DNA of 64,000 nt from Brachionus rotundiformis (taxonomy: Eukaryota; Rotifera; Eurotatoria; Ploima; Brachionidae), in the NCBI GenBank assembly GCA_016802295.1, contig JAESIW010000138.1, positions 753,904 through 817,903 on the forward strand, written 5' to 3'. Position numbers and translations under genes: made by a program. Below the pieces are notes generated by a model. The model was not told the origin of the DNA. It was given only the letters and a program-made list of their open reading frames with translations, and ran no database searches. Shown here piece after piece: positions 10,378 through 24,400 of the stretch (its first letter is position 1; every line of letters starts with the position of its first letter).

Positions 10378-10834
10378 TTTTGTCTTTTCTTTAAAATCTA
10401 ATATTTTTTAAGTCACAGATTTTTTAATGAGTTCATTCGTAAGAATTCAAAAAAGAACTTTTGAAAAAAATTTTTATTAAAATTTTTAAACCTGTTTTAC
10501 AATTTATACATTTAAATTTCCTCTCCATTTACTGTTAAGTAATATTTTTTCTGTATTTCTTCAATATTCATCATTAAAAATATAATTGAATTTATCCCGA
10601 TATCATCGTAATTGATTGTTTTAAATTTTCTTCTTATTTTAAACTTTTTAATATTCATTAAAATTTAATTTTAAAATATTCATTACTTTCTTAAGTTTAA
10701 TGTTCCATGTAACCATTTCCACTCTATTTTGTCAATTGTTTTTATTTTTTCTTCTTCTTCAAAAAACATTTTTATGAGATTATTCATTCTTTTTAAATAA
10801 ATTTTATTTTTTTGTTCATTTTATATCAAAACAT
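10378..10834. other. AT-rich gap downstream of the first UNC5-like gene
   Basis: No gene seen. It holds the presumed 3' UTR of the minus-strand UNC5-like gene ending at 10835 and the end of the tandem repeat. Confidence 0.4.
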
Positions 10835-13800
10835 CTACCTTAAATTAATAAATATAGGATTTAAGCTAACAGAACTATAAAATTCTTGTTGATTGCAGTT
10901 TGCTGTGTGTAGATCGTTCAAATTTGTATTTAAATTTGCATATGAAAATAAAAGTTTATCTTCAAGCTCAAGAAACACTTTTAAATCGAAATTTGTGCTT
11001 CGAATTTTTTTATAATCTTCATTTAACATTTTAATGTTTATTGAATTTTTTAATTGTCTACTAGCCTGATCATTTAGACTAAATGGAATTTGGATTTCAA
11101 TAAAATCCGAGCTTGAATTCCAAATATCTAATAGTCTTACTTTCCTACGTGTTGAATCCGAATTTATTACTAAATTGTTATAAGTTACATTCATCTCTAA
11201 ATTTAAATAAGAATTTTCCAATTTGTCTTTTTTGGGAAAATTCAACTCAAAAACTTCCGGCATCTTTACAATTTTTCCATTGCTCAATTGTATATGTTCA
11301 TTTAAAACTTCTTCTGCAGCCTTTGTATTTTGAATTAGATAAACTCTTATTTCACCTTCTATTAATAAAATAGCATATTTCATTTGTTTTATACTTGTAC
11401 CAATATTTCCATTGTTTTTTGGATGACCGACTAGCGCAAACATTCCCTCTGTTTCGGTACTCATGTACCATCTATTCTCATTTATTTGGAGATAAAAATT
11501 TGATCTATTTGTTGCATTTATTGGTTTAAAACAATTTTCGTGAAAACTTTTGTGGTAGATTGAGAATTGCCAGTCTGTTTCGCTAAATAAAGCTGAGTGG
11601 TCCAAACTGAACAAAACTGGTTTGGCGAAAATATCCGATTCATAGTCGGTTTTAAGTACAAAAATTGAAGACAGTAGTGTTTGTTCATCTCTTAGACCAA
11701 GAACAAAATTATTTTCATTTTTTAAAATTCCAGCTTTTATGTCATGTGCAAAAGTGTCGTCTAGCACCATTATGTTAATACCATATTTGGCTATTTCAAT
11801 TAAGCCACCACAATTAAATATATCAAATGAATAGATATCAAATTCATCCATAGTATCATTATCAAATGTCGTTTTCTTTCCCGTGTAAATAGCAGTCTTG
11901 TGATCGCTTATTAGCTTTAAAATTTGAGCCGAATTTTCATGGCAATCTGACCGATCGGCTGAGCAAAGAGTGTTTGAATGCATTGAGTTCTCATTTAGAA
12001 AATAAAGTGAATTTTTGGCCAGGCTATCTGTTGGAGATGAAGTGAGCTTTACTTTGCTACTTGTAGTGCTGTTGCTACCACTGTTCGAAGGGGGTATTTG
12101 GTCGAAATTTGTCGGGATATAAGCCGAGGGATAATGGTTTTTATTCATTTCAAATCTATAAATTTTGGAATTTAGCTGATTGCTAAAGTTTAGTGGAAGT
12201 AAACTCTCCATATAGTGTTCTTGATTATAGTCTGACTGAATTGAGAAGTAGATTGGATGATGGTCAATTTTCGATGATTTACAGCTATCAGCTGAGGAAT
12301 TTTTTTTTCTTAGTGTTAGAAACGAAATAATGATAACCAAAAATACAATAATAGAAATGCTTAGGATTAAAAAAATGATTGCTGAATATGGAAATTCCTT
12401 CTGTACCACAGATGTTGGGATTGAATCTTTAAATTAAAAATTTACAATTAAATTAAATTTGATTCTGAATAGTCTTGCAAGATTTTTTTTTAATTTGATA
12501 ATTTTTTATTTAAATAAATTACATTGTTTGTATGATTTAAATTAATTGATTTAATTTGTATAAAATCAATTTTTTTTTGAAATTAAAATAAATAATTTGA
12601 AAACTCGAAAATAATTAAAGCAATTATATCATTTTTCTTAAATCTTTTCAAAAATAATCTACTTTTCATTACTAAAATTAAAATAAATAATAGGAAAATA
12701 AATTCAAATAAATAAAAATAAAAATTTGAAAATATTTATATTACTTGATATTTTCTCGCAATAAAAAGTGCAATTCGAGTATTCTATGTTGGGGCCAAAA
12801 CATCTATCAGACTTAATATTGATTTCTTCATTAATTGGTATCATTTTCCCATTTGGTAATTTCTGCCCGAGTTGACACTCTCTTGTTCTTGATCTCAAGC
12901 AATCTGCATTACAGATCATTGACCAAGCGGACCATTGAGTCCAAAAATAGCCTATTTGATCATTTGCTGAATTGTGCGCTGAATAATGTCCAATGAGAAC
13001 TTTATCGTTTCTAGTTTCGAAATTTGGCTCAGGGCAAGGAACGTAGCAAGCAATAGTTTGATATGGAAAACCATCACAACCAATTGCATTGTTGATTGTG
13101 GGAGGATTTTGACATTTTCTGAAGCGTTTTTGGACTCCTTCGCCACAATTAGACTCGGACACACACTCAGTCCAATTTGACCATTCGGTCCACCCTTTAT
13201 CTTCTGTAACAGACAGCAAAGCCGGTTCGCTTATTCTTCTTCCAGCTGAATTTTCAGCTACGCAAGAATAATTGGCCGAGTCCGTGCTCAAAACTTGACT
13301 AATTAGCAAACTGCCCTCATGTGAAACATATATCCGTTTATTGGACTTATCAATAGCAATACCATTTTTCAACCAATAAATATTTGGTTTTGGCTCACCT
13401 TCAGGTGGTAAGCATCTTATTTCAACACTTTTGCCAATCAAGCCAACTGTTGGCATCGGTTCCCATTCAAAAACTTCTTCTAAATCTTTAAATAAATATT
13501 TTATTTAACTAATAAAGTATTAAATTAATAAAATTGAATTTTTACATGCTGATTTGACAGTAATTTTTTTGCTTGTTATTGATTCATTATTTAACCAGCC
13601 AAGGCAAATGCACATTAGCGAAGGTATAGATTCTGAATTGGGATAAATAGATAATTTACGATATTCATCGAGTTGTTTTTGGTTAATAGTCAATTCCAAG
13701 CTTAGAAGCTGTTTATTTCCAATTTGAATAAATCTTGAAATTGTCGAATCTGGTGACCAGTGATCGTTGCATTTAAACAATCCAGATCTAGCATTCTCAA

Positions 13801-13933
13801 TTTTGCATTTGAGTAGTCCCGATTGATCTTTGGTTAAGAAAGTGTCTTCAGGTTCCTCGTAAAAACTCAATAAATTTGCGTAAAGTCTACCAAAAAATGT
13901 CCAAAAAACAAAAAATACCAGTTTTAATTTCAT
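10835..13933 (-). CDS. UNC5-like netrin receptor, paralogue A (degenerate death domain)
   Basis: Three minus-strand exons: 13933-13546, 13485-12745 and 12426-10835, all junctions phase 1, about 906 aa. UNC5 proteins are netrin receptors for axon and cell repulsion. Order: signal peptide (1-19), a first Ig-like domain with few Cys, an Ig domain ending YSCVAENSAGRR, two TSP1 modules (GWTEWSNWTEC and FWTQWSAWSMIC), TM helix about 391-416 followed by RKK, then a cytoplasmic part. The ZU5 region is weak. The UPA region is better (MFALVGHPK... IRVYLIQNT). The last about 90 residues keep IPFSLNDQ and a Leu/Ile pattern where the death domain should be, but lack its signature (Y/F-F-A-x-x-SPT), which paralogue B keeps. 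It therefore looks divergent or defective in death-domain signalling. It lies in tandem with, and on the same strand as, paralogue B. Confidence 0.88.
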
Positions 13934-16900
13934 TTTTTCGACTTATATGAAAACAAAATTATTAAATCATTAAAACAGATATATTTATCTATAAATTCCA
14001 ATAAAAAAGAGACAATTAATTAAAATTCATACAACTAAGTAGAATAAGGAAATAATAATTTAGGATATAATTATCTTTTATTATTATTTACAAAATTAAT
14101 GAAAAAAATATATATTTATGTGCATATATATAATAGATTATTCAATTGAATGGTCGAGAAAAATAAATCGAGCTTTAAAACTTTTAATTAGACTTTCTTT
14201 GTTGGACTTATTGACAATAAATTGTTAACAAACTTTTAATAAGGTACCATGGAGCATAATCATTTTCCTTAAATTGATTTTTTATAATAACCCTAAGCTA
14301 TTGAACAAGTATTTAGAAAACTTTATTGTCCATTCATTCAATTGAATAATTGCAAGCAATTGAATTGAAATCGATTGAAATTATTTAATGACAAACTTAA
14401 TTCGGATATTAATTTTTTAAATTATTTTAACAATGGGTCGAGATAATTTATGAAAATTTTAAACTCTTTTAATATTCCAACACAAATAATACAAAAATTT
14501 TAAACATTTATTTATTTTTTTTTTTATAATGAAACCTCATCAATCTAAAGTCTAATATCTATTGATAAATTTTATGGATAACTTCTAAATAGTTTTCATC
14601 TTCGTTTAGATAAATCTATTTACAAAAAAAAAAGATTTTCATGTACAGAATTATAGAAGAGATGAAAAAATGAAAACCTATACTAGCATAATGGATATGA
14701 AAAATGGTAAGAAAATTTGCCAATAACAAATAATTAAATTATCAGGTGTGCGTTGGTTTATGAAAGCATTATTCTCCAGAAGAAATAATTTAGCTTAAAA
14801 ATCAATTGATTGTGCATGTGATAAAATATCAATTTAAGTTGCATTTAAAATAAATATTAAATTGCAATTAAAATTTGCTCAATAACGATTAATTACGTTT
14901 GGGACATGAGAATGGATATTCGATCGATAGCACTTTAGAAATTCGATTTCTTATCGTTACAAATTAATCTCTTATCAAAACTTAAATCAATTAATTCTAC
15001 AGGCATGTAAAATATGACCAGAAGATGTTAATATTTTCTTTAGGGCTTAATCATTTCGATCCACTGAGCACAATTCAGTTTGACGAACGATAAATTCTAT
15101 CTTTTACAATCAAAAATAACTGCTTATCTTTTTTTTTTTTATTTAAAATTATTTAAAAAAATAAAAAAACAGAATATTTATTTTATTTTTGGTTAATAAA
15201 CAAGTGATAAAAATATAATTAGCACTATATTTGATCTATTGGCTAAACTAACACGTAAATTTGATGTCAAAATGATCAATTTTAGACTACTCATATGATA
15301 TAATTCAAAGTTGGACATCGATTTTGACCAAAACTTAACAAACTCAAGAACCCTTGTGTGACAAAAAGTTTAATTATAGGTTAATAATGAGCTAAGAATC
15401 AATTGAAAATTAAACTAGACTGACATGATTAATAAATATATGTTTGAGCTTGACCACCACTGAGCAAAATATTTTAATTTTCTCTAGCAGATTGATATCC
15501 TCTTTTTTGATAGACTGATGTTTAATTTTTGTTAACATAAACAATTATGGGCTATTTCTCGTGGAGAAAATTCCATATAAATTAGATTTTAAACATAGGA
15601 AGTCAATCGATTGATTAAATGCAAATTAGAGATTAGTAAAAGCGTAAAATTTAGAAAATTTATTTTCTTGGCTGTAATTATTGAACACCTTCAAAACAGC
15701 ACCTGTTAATTTGGCCCAAGTACACAAAGACACACACTCGATCTATTGCTATCTCGAAAATCGCTTCATTGATTTTCATTATTAACTTGATTAATTTGCT
15801 TTTCGAATAAATTAATAAAAAAAATTCTCTTATCTTAATGTCAGCTCAGTTAGATCCGTTAAAAATAGTTAATAATTAATCAAAATTTCACTAGAATAGA
15901 ACCTCAATATCAGATATTATATTAAGAACACGTTTATGTCATTGTTTCTTTTTATCAGCTTTATTATAATTATAAGGAATATATTCTAGCTATTTTAATA
16001 AACTATTTATGAGCAAATCTTGATAAAAATACCTTGAGTCTAAATACACAAATTTAATTAATTTAATGAATAAATAAATAAATTTCTAAATAAACTGTAA
16101 ATCATACAAGCTCCGATAAATCATATCTATATCATGTGGCATAAATAAACTTGACTGTATATTATTTTTTTAATATATAGTTATCATTAAGACTGGAATT
16201 TTTGTCTCACTTTTGATAAAATATTCTAAGCTTCAGTCTATTATTGTTTTAATTAAACACATCTATTTATCAGCACTTGAAAATTCCTTCAAAAATTATG
16301 TGCAACAGTATCCGGCTTTGGTAACTCAATGGCATACTATATTAAGTTTTAATAAATAAGATAAGTCTTAAGTTAAGAAATGTGTTAAAATTAGCCACTT
16401 TTCAGTTCATTTGGGTGTCAATTTACCAGAAATTAAAGTATCTATTTTTTAGACAAAATTTACAGTCTCTAATTTAATTATTACTTTATAAAAGATCGAA
16501 AAATTTATAAAAGAAATAAAAATATCATATTATTTGATAGAAGTTTGAATTAAGATTTCTTGAGACATAAAGAAATCAATAAGCAGATAAAATAGAGTAA
16601 AGTCTAATTTAACTTGATAAATAAAATATTTTATTGATCTACATTAATACTTTAAATATATATATTATATATTTTACGATATTATAATTTTTTATAAAAT
16701 TCTTAAGATTTTGTTTTGTATTTAAATAGAAAAATTAAATTGGGCATCTCTGGATTTAATTTTAACTCTAAATGAAAATAATTAAAAACAATTTAAAAAA
16801 AAAATAAACGTTTATTCAATTATTAAGTACTCTTCATGAAAAAAATCAAATTCTTAATCAAGAAAAAAAAAGTTATGTCTTTTAATTAAATTTTGTTAAT

Positions 16901-19900
16901 TTAAGAGAAATATTAGCTGTGTATAAGTTCAATATGAGAAATCCGATATCAAAACTAAATTCGACACAAAGATAAAATATTTGAAAACAAAACAAAACAA
17001 TATATATTTATATTTTTTTATATATTTAATACCTTGCTAAATTATTCGACTAGGTCTCTTTGATTTGTCGCTCTTAAATTATAATTTTTTTTCTAAATCA
17101 AACCGTTTGTTCATAAACAATAGTTTATAGATAACTATTGTGGCTTAAAGTTTTAATTGAAATCAATACGGAAGCACTTAAGTTTATTAAATTGAGCTAA
17201 TTGAAAATTGCCTACCTAAACTAATAACCATGTCTACTTAAAATAAATATTTGACTCTTATTTGGAACACTTTTATTTTTTTAATAATTTTTAATGTCTA
17301 AGTTTAGATGAAACACAATCCCATGCTGTAATAACACAAAGTATGTGAATTTATTTATCTTAAATAAATAAAAACTAAAAATATGTTTCCGCAAGTATTG
17401 TTGAAAAATTTAAAACTTTAGAAAGCCAATCGACCTATTTCGAAAATTTTATCTCAAAAAGCCGACTGACTCATTTTATTAATTAACTGTGATGATGATC
17501 GATTAAGGTTTCATATGCAAATTTCAGTCAAATTAAAAAAAGTATAAACGGTTGTTTCAATACCGATTTATCATCACTCTAAAGCATCGTTCTGCTCATG
17601 GTTCTGTTTTTTATCAAGATCTGTTTGTCTATTAGAAAGAAAACAACAACAGTACCATGTATCTAGAACTCACGGGCTCTTATTAACAGGAAATAAATTG
17701 CTTTGAACTGTTTAATTATCATTTTCTGTTTATCTTGATATTATTGTAAAATATCATATTTCAAATTTAGTAAAAAATCTGCAAAAATAAATTGAAAAAT
17801 TTTTATTTTAAGAATATGACTTTATTTTAGATTAATCTAGAGTTATTCTGTTTGATGTTTTAATGCAAGTCCTAAGAGTTTCGGATTACAGCCGAGACAC
17901 CACAGCTTTGGACAATTAAAACAATTGACTCATTTAATAAACTACAGCACGTACAACCAGGAACTCTTATGAGAAAAATATCGAATATATTCATTCGTGA
18001 TAGATTCTTTATATTTAGGGAAGAAAAGAATATTTTATTAATTTTTTGGAACCATCTTCCGACACACAATTTCTCTTTCACACACGCACTGCTTACCTTT
18101 CGACACAATGGTCCCAAATAACAAACTTAAATTATAAATAAACATTCTCATACAAAGCTCTGTAAGTTTTCTATTTACTTTCCAAGATCGATAAAAATGT
18201 CAATAGCTTTCAAACGGTAAGCCATAAAAAATATAAATTTCATGAAAAATTAGAACAAATTTTTAAATTAAATATTTTAGAACATAGTTTAAACAAGTCG
18301 TAAAATAAATTAGCTTTAAATTAACCCAAATATAGCGCTTGATTTGAGGACAATTATTTGTCGATGATAAATTATTCTATCACTTTCCCAGTCAATTTAC
18401 CTCATGCTTCTAAAAAAATTGATTATTGAAAATTTAATTATCTTTAAATATTATCTATATTATAAGCTAACTTTAGATAATTAAAAACTTTTCAATTTTT
18501 ATAATTTTTTAACAATTCTGTAGAAATTATCACAAATTGATCATTTGGCTGAAAGGAAGAACTATGTTCCATTGCAACCTGCCGATACTTTGCCTAAATT
18601 ATTTCTAAACACTAAATAAAATCATCTAAATAAATCTCTGGTCATTATTATTAGTAACACTAATTAATCAAAATTTTTTATTTTGCAAAAAAACGTAAAT
18701 CTTATTTGAGTCCGAAAATCAATCATTTATTTATAGATCCGATCAAAGATAATACTATTTGCATGTTCGGTTTATTATTTTAAGAGCTTGCTTGAGTTCA
18801 ATTAGAATATCTAAGATAAAACCTAGTGCAAATAGAAAAAAAATTAATTTCCAGCCACAAATCAAAGATACATCGAGTGTTTGTTTAAAAGCTTAAGAGA
18901 GGTCTTTTTTTTCAAAATTAACTTGAACAAATTATCTCTTTGTATTTTTTTTTAAAATCATTTCCTTTTATTAATTTGAAACCATTTGACCGAAGAAAAA
19001 AATTACCATAAGATATTTGTCTTGTTACAGCTCAGCTAATTTCCTTTAGAATATTTACTTAAATGATGATCAAAAGCTAACACAAATCCCAAGGCATTGT
19101 CTAAAGCAAATATTATAAAATTTGTTTTTGATTGATATTTAACAGAGGCCATTGACCACTCTCTTTGAGCTTACCGGTTCCATTCGACTAACTTCATGAA
19201 TTTGCATGAGTTTGTTTTAAAACTTTATAAAATTCAATTAGGCTAATGGCTTTGTCAAAAGCTGTAATTATCTCCGACTATTGATCGATTTTGTAGACTA
19301 TTCTAGTCTGAGCATTAGTTTACTTGAAATAAAGCAGGAAATCTTATCCTAGAATAATTTGATTTGTTTTTTTGAAAGCCAAAGAATTGACAAATGCCAT
19401 TTTCAAGCCAAATCCTCATCCCAATTCTAGTCATTTGCTATGTCTTAACTTTGTCTAACAAGGAATAAATTTTTTTCTGATAAATAAAAATCTTATAATT
19501 CCAATATTTCTTAAATATCGCCATTCATTTAGATTAATTAATGCCAATAAGGATCATAGAGAGTATTTGAAAAAAATACTATCTGAAATCCCAGTCCGGA
19601 TTTTGTTTGCCAAAAAAAAATGATTCTAATCTTTACACTGGTCATAAAATATAAACCCTTATTTACCAAATAAACAAAAAATAATTCATGATTATTTGAT
19701 ATTAGAACAAAGTCGTGTTAATTTTTTTTTCTAACATTTAGATTGAATTGTCATTTGGTTTGCATTCGAATGATATTTCGAATCAATTATTTAAATAGAA
19801 AAGCTAAATAGATAAACGCGAGTCTAGAACTAAATTTTATTAGAATTAGACCATAAAATAATAAAAAAAAAATTATATGATTCTATTTTATTTCAACAAG

Positions 19901-21434
19901 TTTTTTAACAAATTTACTCAAGCTTTTAGTTACTGAAACCATATCAAGTTGTCCGAATATCAATTATTCCTACCTGCATAAGAATACCTTCAAAATATTT
20001 TGTACAAACAAATAATTTGAAAAAATAACCAAATTTTTATTTTTATTCCATAAGATTGATCTATTTTCAACAAAATACTAAAAATGATACATAATGATGA
20101 AATTAAAAGTATTAAACTTTTGCATAACTTGAAGGAATTGGCTAAATATCACGCTAGAAGTGAACTATTATCTAAAAAAAGCCAAAAAAAATATTTCATT
20201 TTGTAAAATATGAACTAATTCACTTTTTAATATGGTTTGATTATTATTTTTTATAAATAATAAGACAATATCAAAATACTTGATTTTAGTCTCCGAAAAA
20301 TGATCATTTAATTTGAACTCTTTTAAAGTTTGAATTCATTAATGAATCAAAGAATAAACAAAACCGCTTAAGTCGATCTACCGTTTATAATTTGAACAAG
20401 TATTAAGTTCAAAAATAATTGTTTATAATTAGAAATTCTTAAAACCATTTAATTGTTATCAAAATAAAAAAAAAATATATATTAAATAAGCATATTTTTT
20501 ATCCAAAAAGAGTAAAATATTTAATTAAAAATGATAATTATTTCTTTATTAAAAAATATGTTACAAAATCTACAAATACTTGGTTATATATTGACCACTA
20601 ATAGAGTTTATTTGTAAAATAATCACAGGAAGCAATATCCTTTATATTTGCATGATTTCTAATTACTGACGAACACCTAGACGCCACTAGATTTATCTCC
20701 TAAACTTTCTGCTCGATCAAAAATTAAATTTGAACAATTTTTTTTATATTTTGTATGCGGGATACTTTTGTTTATCATGCAAATTATGAAACAATATCAA
20801 AAATCAATACCAAACAAATATCAATTCAAATCTAAGCTATCAGCTATGAAAGTTTTTTTTCTAGACTCGAAAATTTGAATAAAAATTACCCTCAACAAAA
20901 TTCATATTTGTTTATGTAATAGCTTTAAAAAAACTCAAATTACAAAAACAAATATCTGGCTCAAGTGACCACACTCTTGGTATTAGACAAGCTTATTTAA
21001 AAAATTAGCATTCATTATTAGATTTTGTATATTTTGTTATATTTTGATTCCTTTATTCTATTTTTTGATTAAGATTTCCTCAAATTGCTGAATTTGTCAT
21101 TTTTCACTTATCAAAAATCAACAAGGTATTAACAAATAGTTCTCAAACGAAATCTCTTAAGAAACAAACGTCCAACACCATTCCAGAAGATTAATTTTTG
21201 CCTACTGGTCTAATTTTTTTATAATTACTTTTCTTTTCATTAAAGTAGAAATGATTTTGTATAGAATAAAAAACTGTATGTTTAAATAATTTATTTTATA
21301 AAAACAAATGGATTTATAAAAATCTTTACATTAAGAATTTCTTTTGTATATAAAAATGTTTGATATGTAGCACATTGTTGCATCGTCCAAGAAGACATAT
21401 GATGTTAAAACCATTAAGATAAAAATCTTTTTTT
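13934..21434. other. 7.5-kb gene-free interval between the UNC5 paralogues
   Basis: AT-rich throughout. Short open frames such as 17872-18117 show no domain, no splice support and no conserved feature. The left end must hold the promoter of paralogue A and the right end the 3' UTR of paralogue B. The scattered non-monotonous patches could be enhancers of the axon-guidance genes, but nothing in the sequence alone proves it. Confidence 0.4.
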
Positions 21435-24400
21435 CTACACTATATACTTAAGAAATATTTCACGAAAAAGGAACTCTTGCGGCGATTCATTATTTGGACT
21501 GTTAATACAAATAGATTCATTATTTAACTGAATCAAATCACGGCATTTTAATCCGCTAATTGCCTCAAAATAAAGAAGAAACATCTCGGTTGGACTTGAT
21601 CGGACAGCAAAATAGTTCAAATTCCTTTTATTTTAAAAAGAAAAAAATTAACCAACTGAGAAATTCTATAACCGTGAAAGGTCTTAAGATTTTTCTCTTG
21701 TGCTCAGTATGAGCTCATTATAAAAAAAATCTAATCTAATTATACCTTTTTATGTTTAATTTATTTGCCAAACTGGTACAGTTTTTATCCGACTTTAAGT
21801 TCTCATCTAACACAGCTGAAATTTTCTTCTTCAATTGTTTATCTATTCTATTGAATTAAAAAAAAATAAATTATCTAAAAGAAAAACTTGTCTTTATGTG
21901 CTTATACTTAAAGTAATTCTTGATCAAATTTTTTGGATTCATAATGTCCACATTTTCAGCAGTATTCCAACCAAAACAAACATTTGACAGATTATCATAA
22001 TCTGAATTGTCTATGTTATAACTAATTGGAACTGAGCACAAGACTTGATTGCTTAGTGTAGCTTTTATTTTACAATCAAGCATTATTTTAGAATTAGTTG
22101 ATGGATGGTTCAATTTTTCCAAAGTAAATGAGCAATGTAGCAAATGATTGCGGCCGGTCCAAATATGACTAAGTGGTATGTCCTGATAATTTACATTATA
22201 TTTACAATTAAAAAATTGAGTGTTCAAATCTTCAATTTGAATATTTATTGAGTCATTAGAGTATGTTAGATTGAATGGTTCACTTGAGTCCATTAGATGT
22301 CCACCTATCTTTTTTTCATCACGCAAAACTTCCTGCAATGCGACCAAAAGACCATCAATGCAATAAATTCTCAGACAAATTTCATTGCTTGTTATACTAG
22401 TGCTATAGAAAACCACTAGCCTGTACTGCTTGGAAGCCTCTCTAATCGGCTCTCCAAGTATGCAAAATCGACCAGTTTTTTCACTCATTAGAACAAAACT
22501 AGAATCAACTGAGTTTAAAAAATTGTTTCTATCTTCATTCCACTCTGGAGCAGACTCATCAAGCCCAGCTGAATAATAAGTCTTAATTTTCCATGAGTCA
22601 AAATTCTTTACGCAGTGATCCATAATGAGAACAATAGGCTTCTTGAGACTAATATTAGCAGGTCCTATGTGAACTATTTCTGATAGATAAGTATTTTTTT
22701 CGCTCAATTTAGGTTTATGGCTTTCATTTCTATTTACTCCTACATACATTAGGAAATTTTGATTATTTGGCAAAGCACCTTCAGGTATAATTAGGCTAAT
22801 TCCGCAATCAAGGGTCAATCGACAGCCAGCGCTGTTCACAGTACCAATGCACGCATCATTAAGATCTAAACCAGATGGTAGGAAGCTTCTTAGTCCAGAA
22901 AAAGGCTCGGCTATGTCATAAGCCAACTCTTCATCTTGTTTATTTTTAATCTGCTGCAAATGGGTCAACCTTGCCAATGTTTGGTCACTTATATTCATAT
23001 AATTCGACTCTTTGATATTTTTAAACGAGTTCTTATTCTTGTTTAAAACAAACTCATTATAGACATAATTGGACTCGTCTAATTCATTAGTTAAATGAAC
23101 ATAGTCATTGCATACACTTGGACTTGAGGTTATGGTTGTATTGGTGACATTTTTAGATGCTGTTGATGACAACGATGCTGAATTGTTTGTCTTTTTGAAC
23201 GAGTTGTTTGCCATTACTTGGTAATGTTGAGACAAATTTCCAAGCAATAATTGATTCTCAAAATTTTGAACTCTATTTGAAGAGTAAATAATTGGTGCCA
23301 TTGATTCTGAATGAATTGGCATTTTGATTGAGGCAGTATTTTTTCGACAAAAGTAAGAACTCGAGCCTGAGGTAGAGCCCTTGGAGAATTTATATAATGA
23401 ACAATCGTCCTCTATCGGATATTGCTTTTCACATGTATAGTATAAATTAAGATCTGAATTGGATTTGTTTGGCTTTTTTGTTCGTTTTAGAATAAAGAAC
23501 AATACAATTACCAAAATAAACAAACATGCCAAAAGAATTGATACTGTTAGACCAATGCTTAATTTTAAAAATGTCTGATTGAATAAAGTTAAATCAGTGG
23601 AGTCTATTTTTTCATTTTTACAACAATTTCTAATCATTATCTTGTCACCAATGCAAAATTTACTGTTTGGTTTATCTAGTGAAAATGTTTCCGGATAGTC
23701 CATGTCACTCGATTCATTTTCACAGTATCTTCTTCTAAATTGTTTACAATTATTATCACATTTAGACCAATTAGACCACTCTGACCATTTTGGTTTACAA
23801 GACTTGGGCTTGCATTTTCTGCTTTGAATAGATGCTTGACTACCACACAGTGTTACGGACACATTTTGAACCGATCCGTAAATATTTGATGCCTGACATG
23901 ACCTAGATCGTTGTTGGTTGGCAAATTCACACGAACCAGAACAATCTGACCATTCAGACCATTCAGACCATTGGTATCTCTTGGTTGGATCTTTGAAATA
24001 TATACAAATTAAATTCAAATCAATCTTATCAAGATTAATAAGAGAATACAAAATTAGAACAGATAAAATTAAGAAATAATAAAGATAAATATTTAAAAGT
24101 ACAAATTATTTACCAAGAATTGTTAATCTAGCTGGTTTGCTAATCCTTCTGTCTACAAGATTTGAAGCTACACATACATAGTCACCTGAGTCGCTCATTT
24201 TGGACATCAAAATTAACAGGCTATTGTCGTTTGAGAGCCTAATTCGTGCCGAATCCGAACGAGTATTTATCTCTTGGTTATCTTTTAGCCAGTAGACTGA
24301 TGGCATGGGCTCACCTGCTGGCGTGTCACATCTCATCTCAACAGTATCGCCTTCGTAAGCCACTTCATCCATTGGATCTGAACGAAATTCCTCATCCAAA

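Noticed and set aside
17872..18117. 81-codon Cys-containing frame between the UNC5 genes
   Set aside because: Cys spacing matches no module and no flanking splice sites give a longer product.
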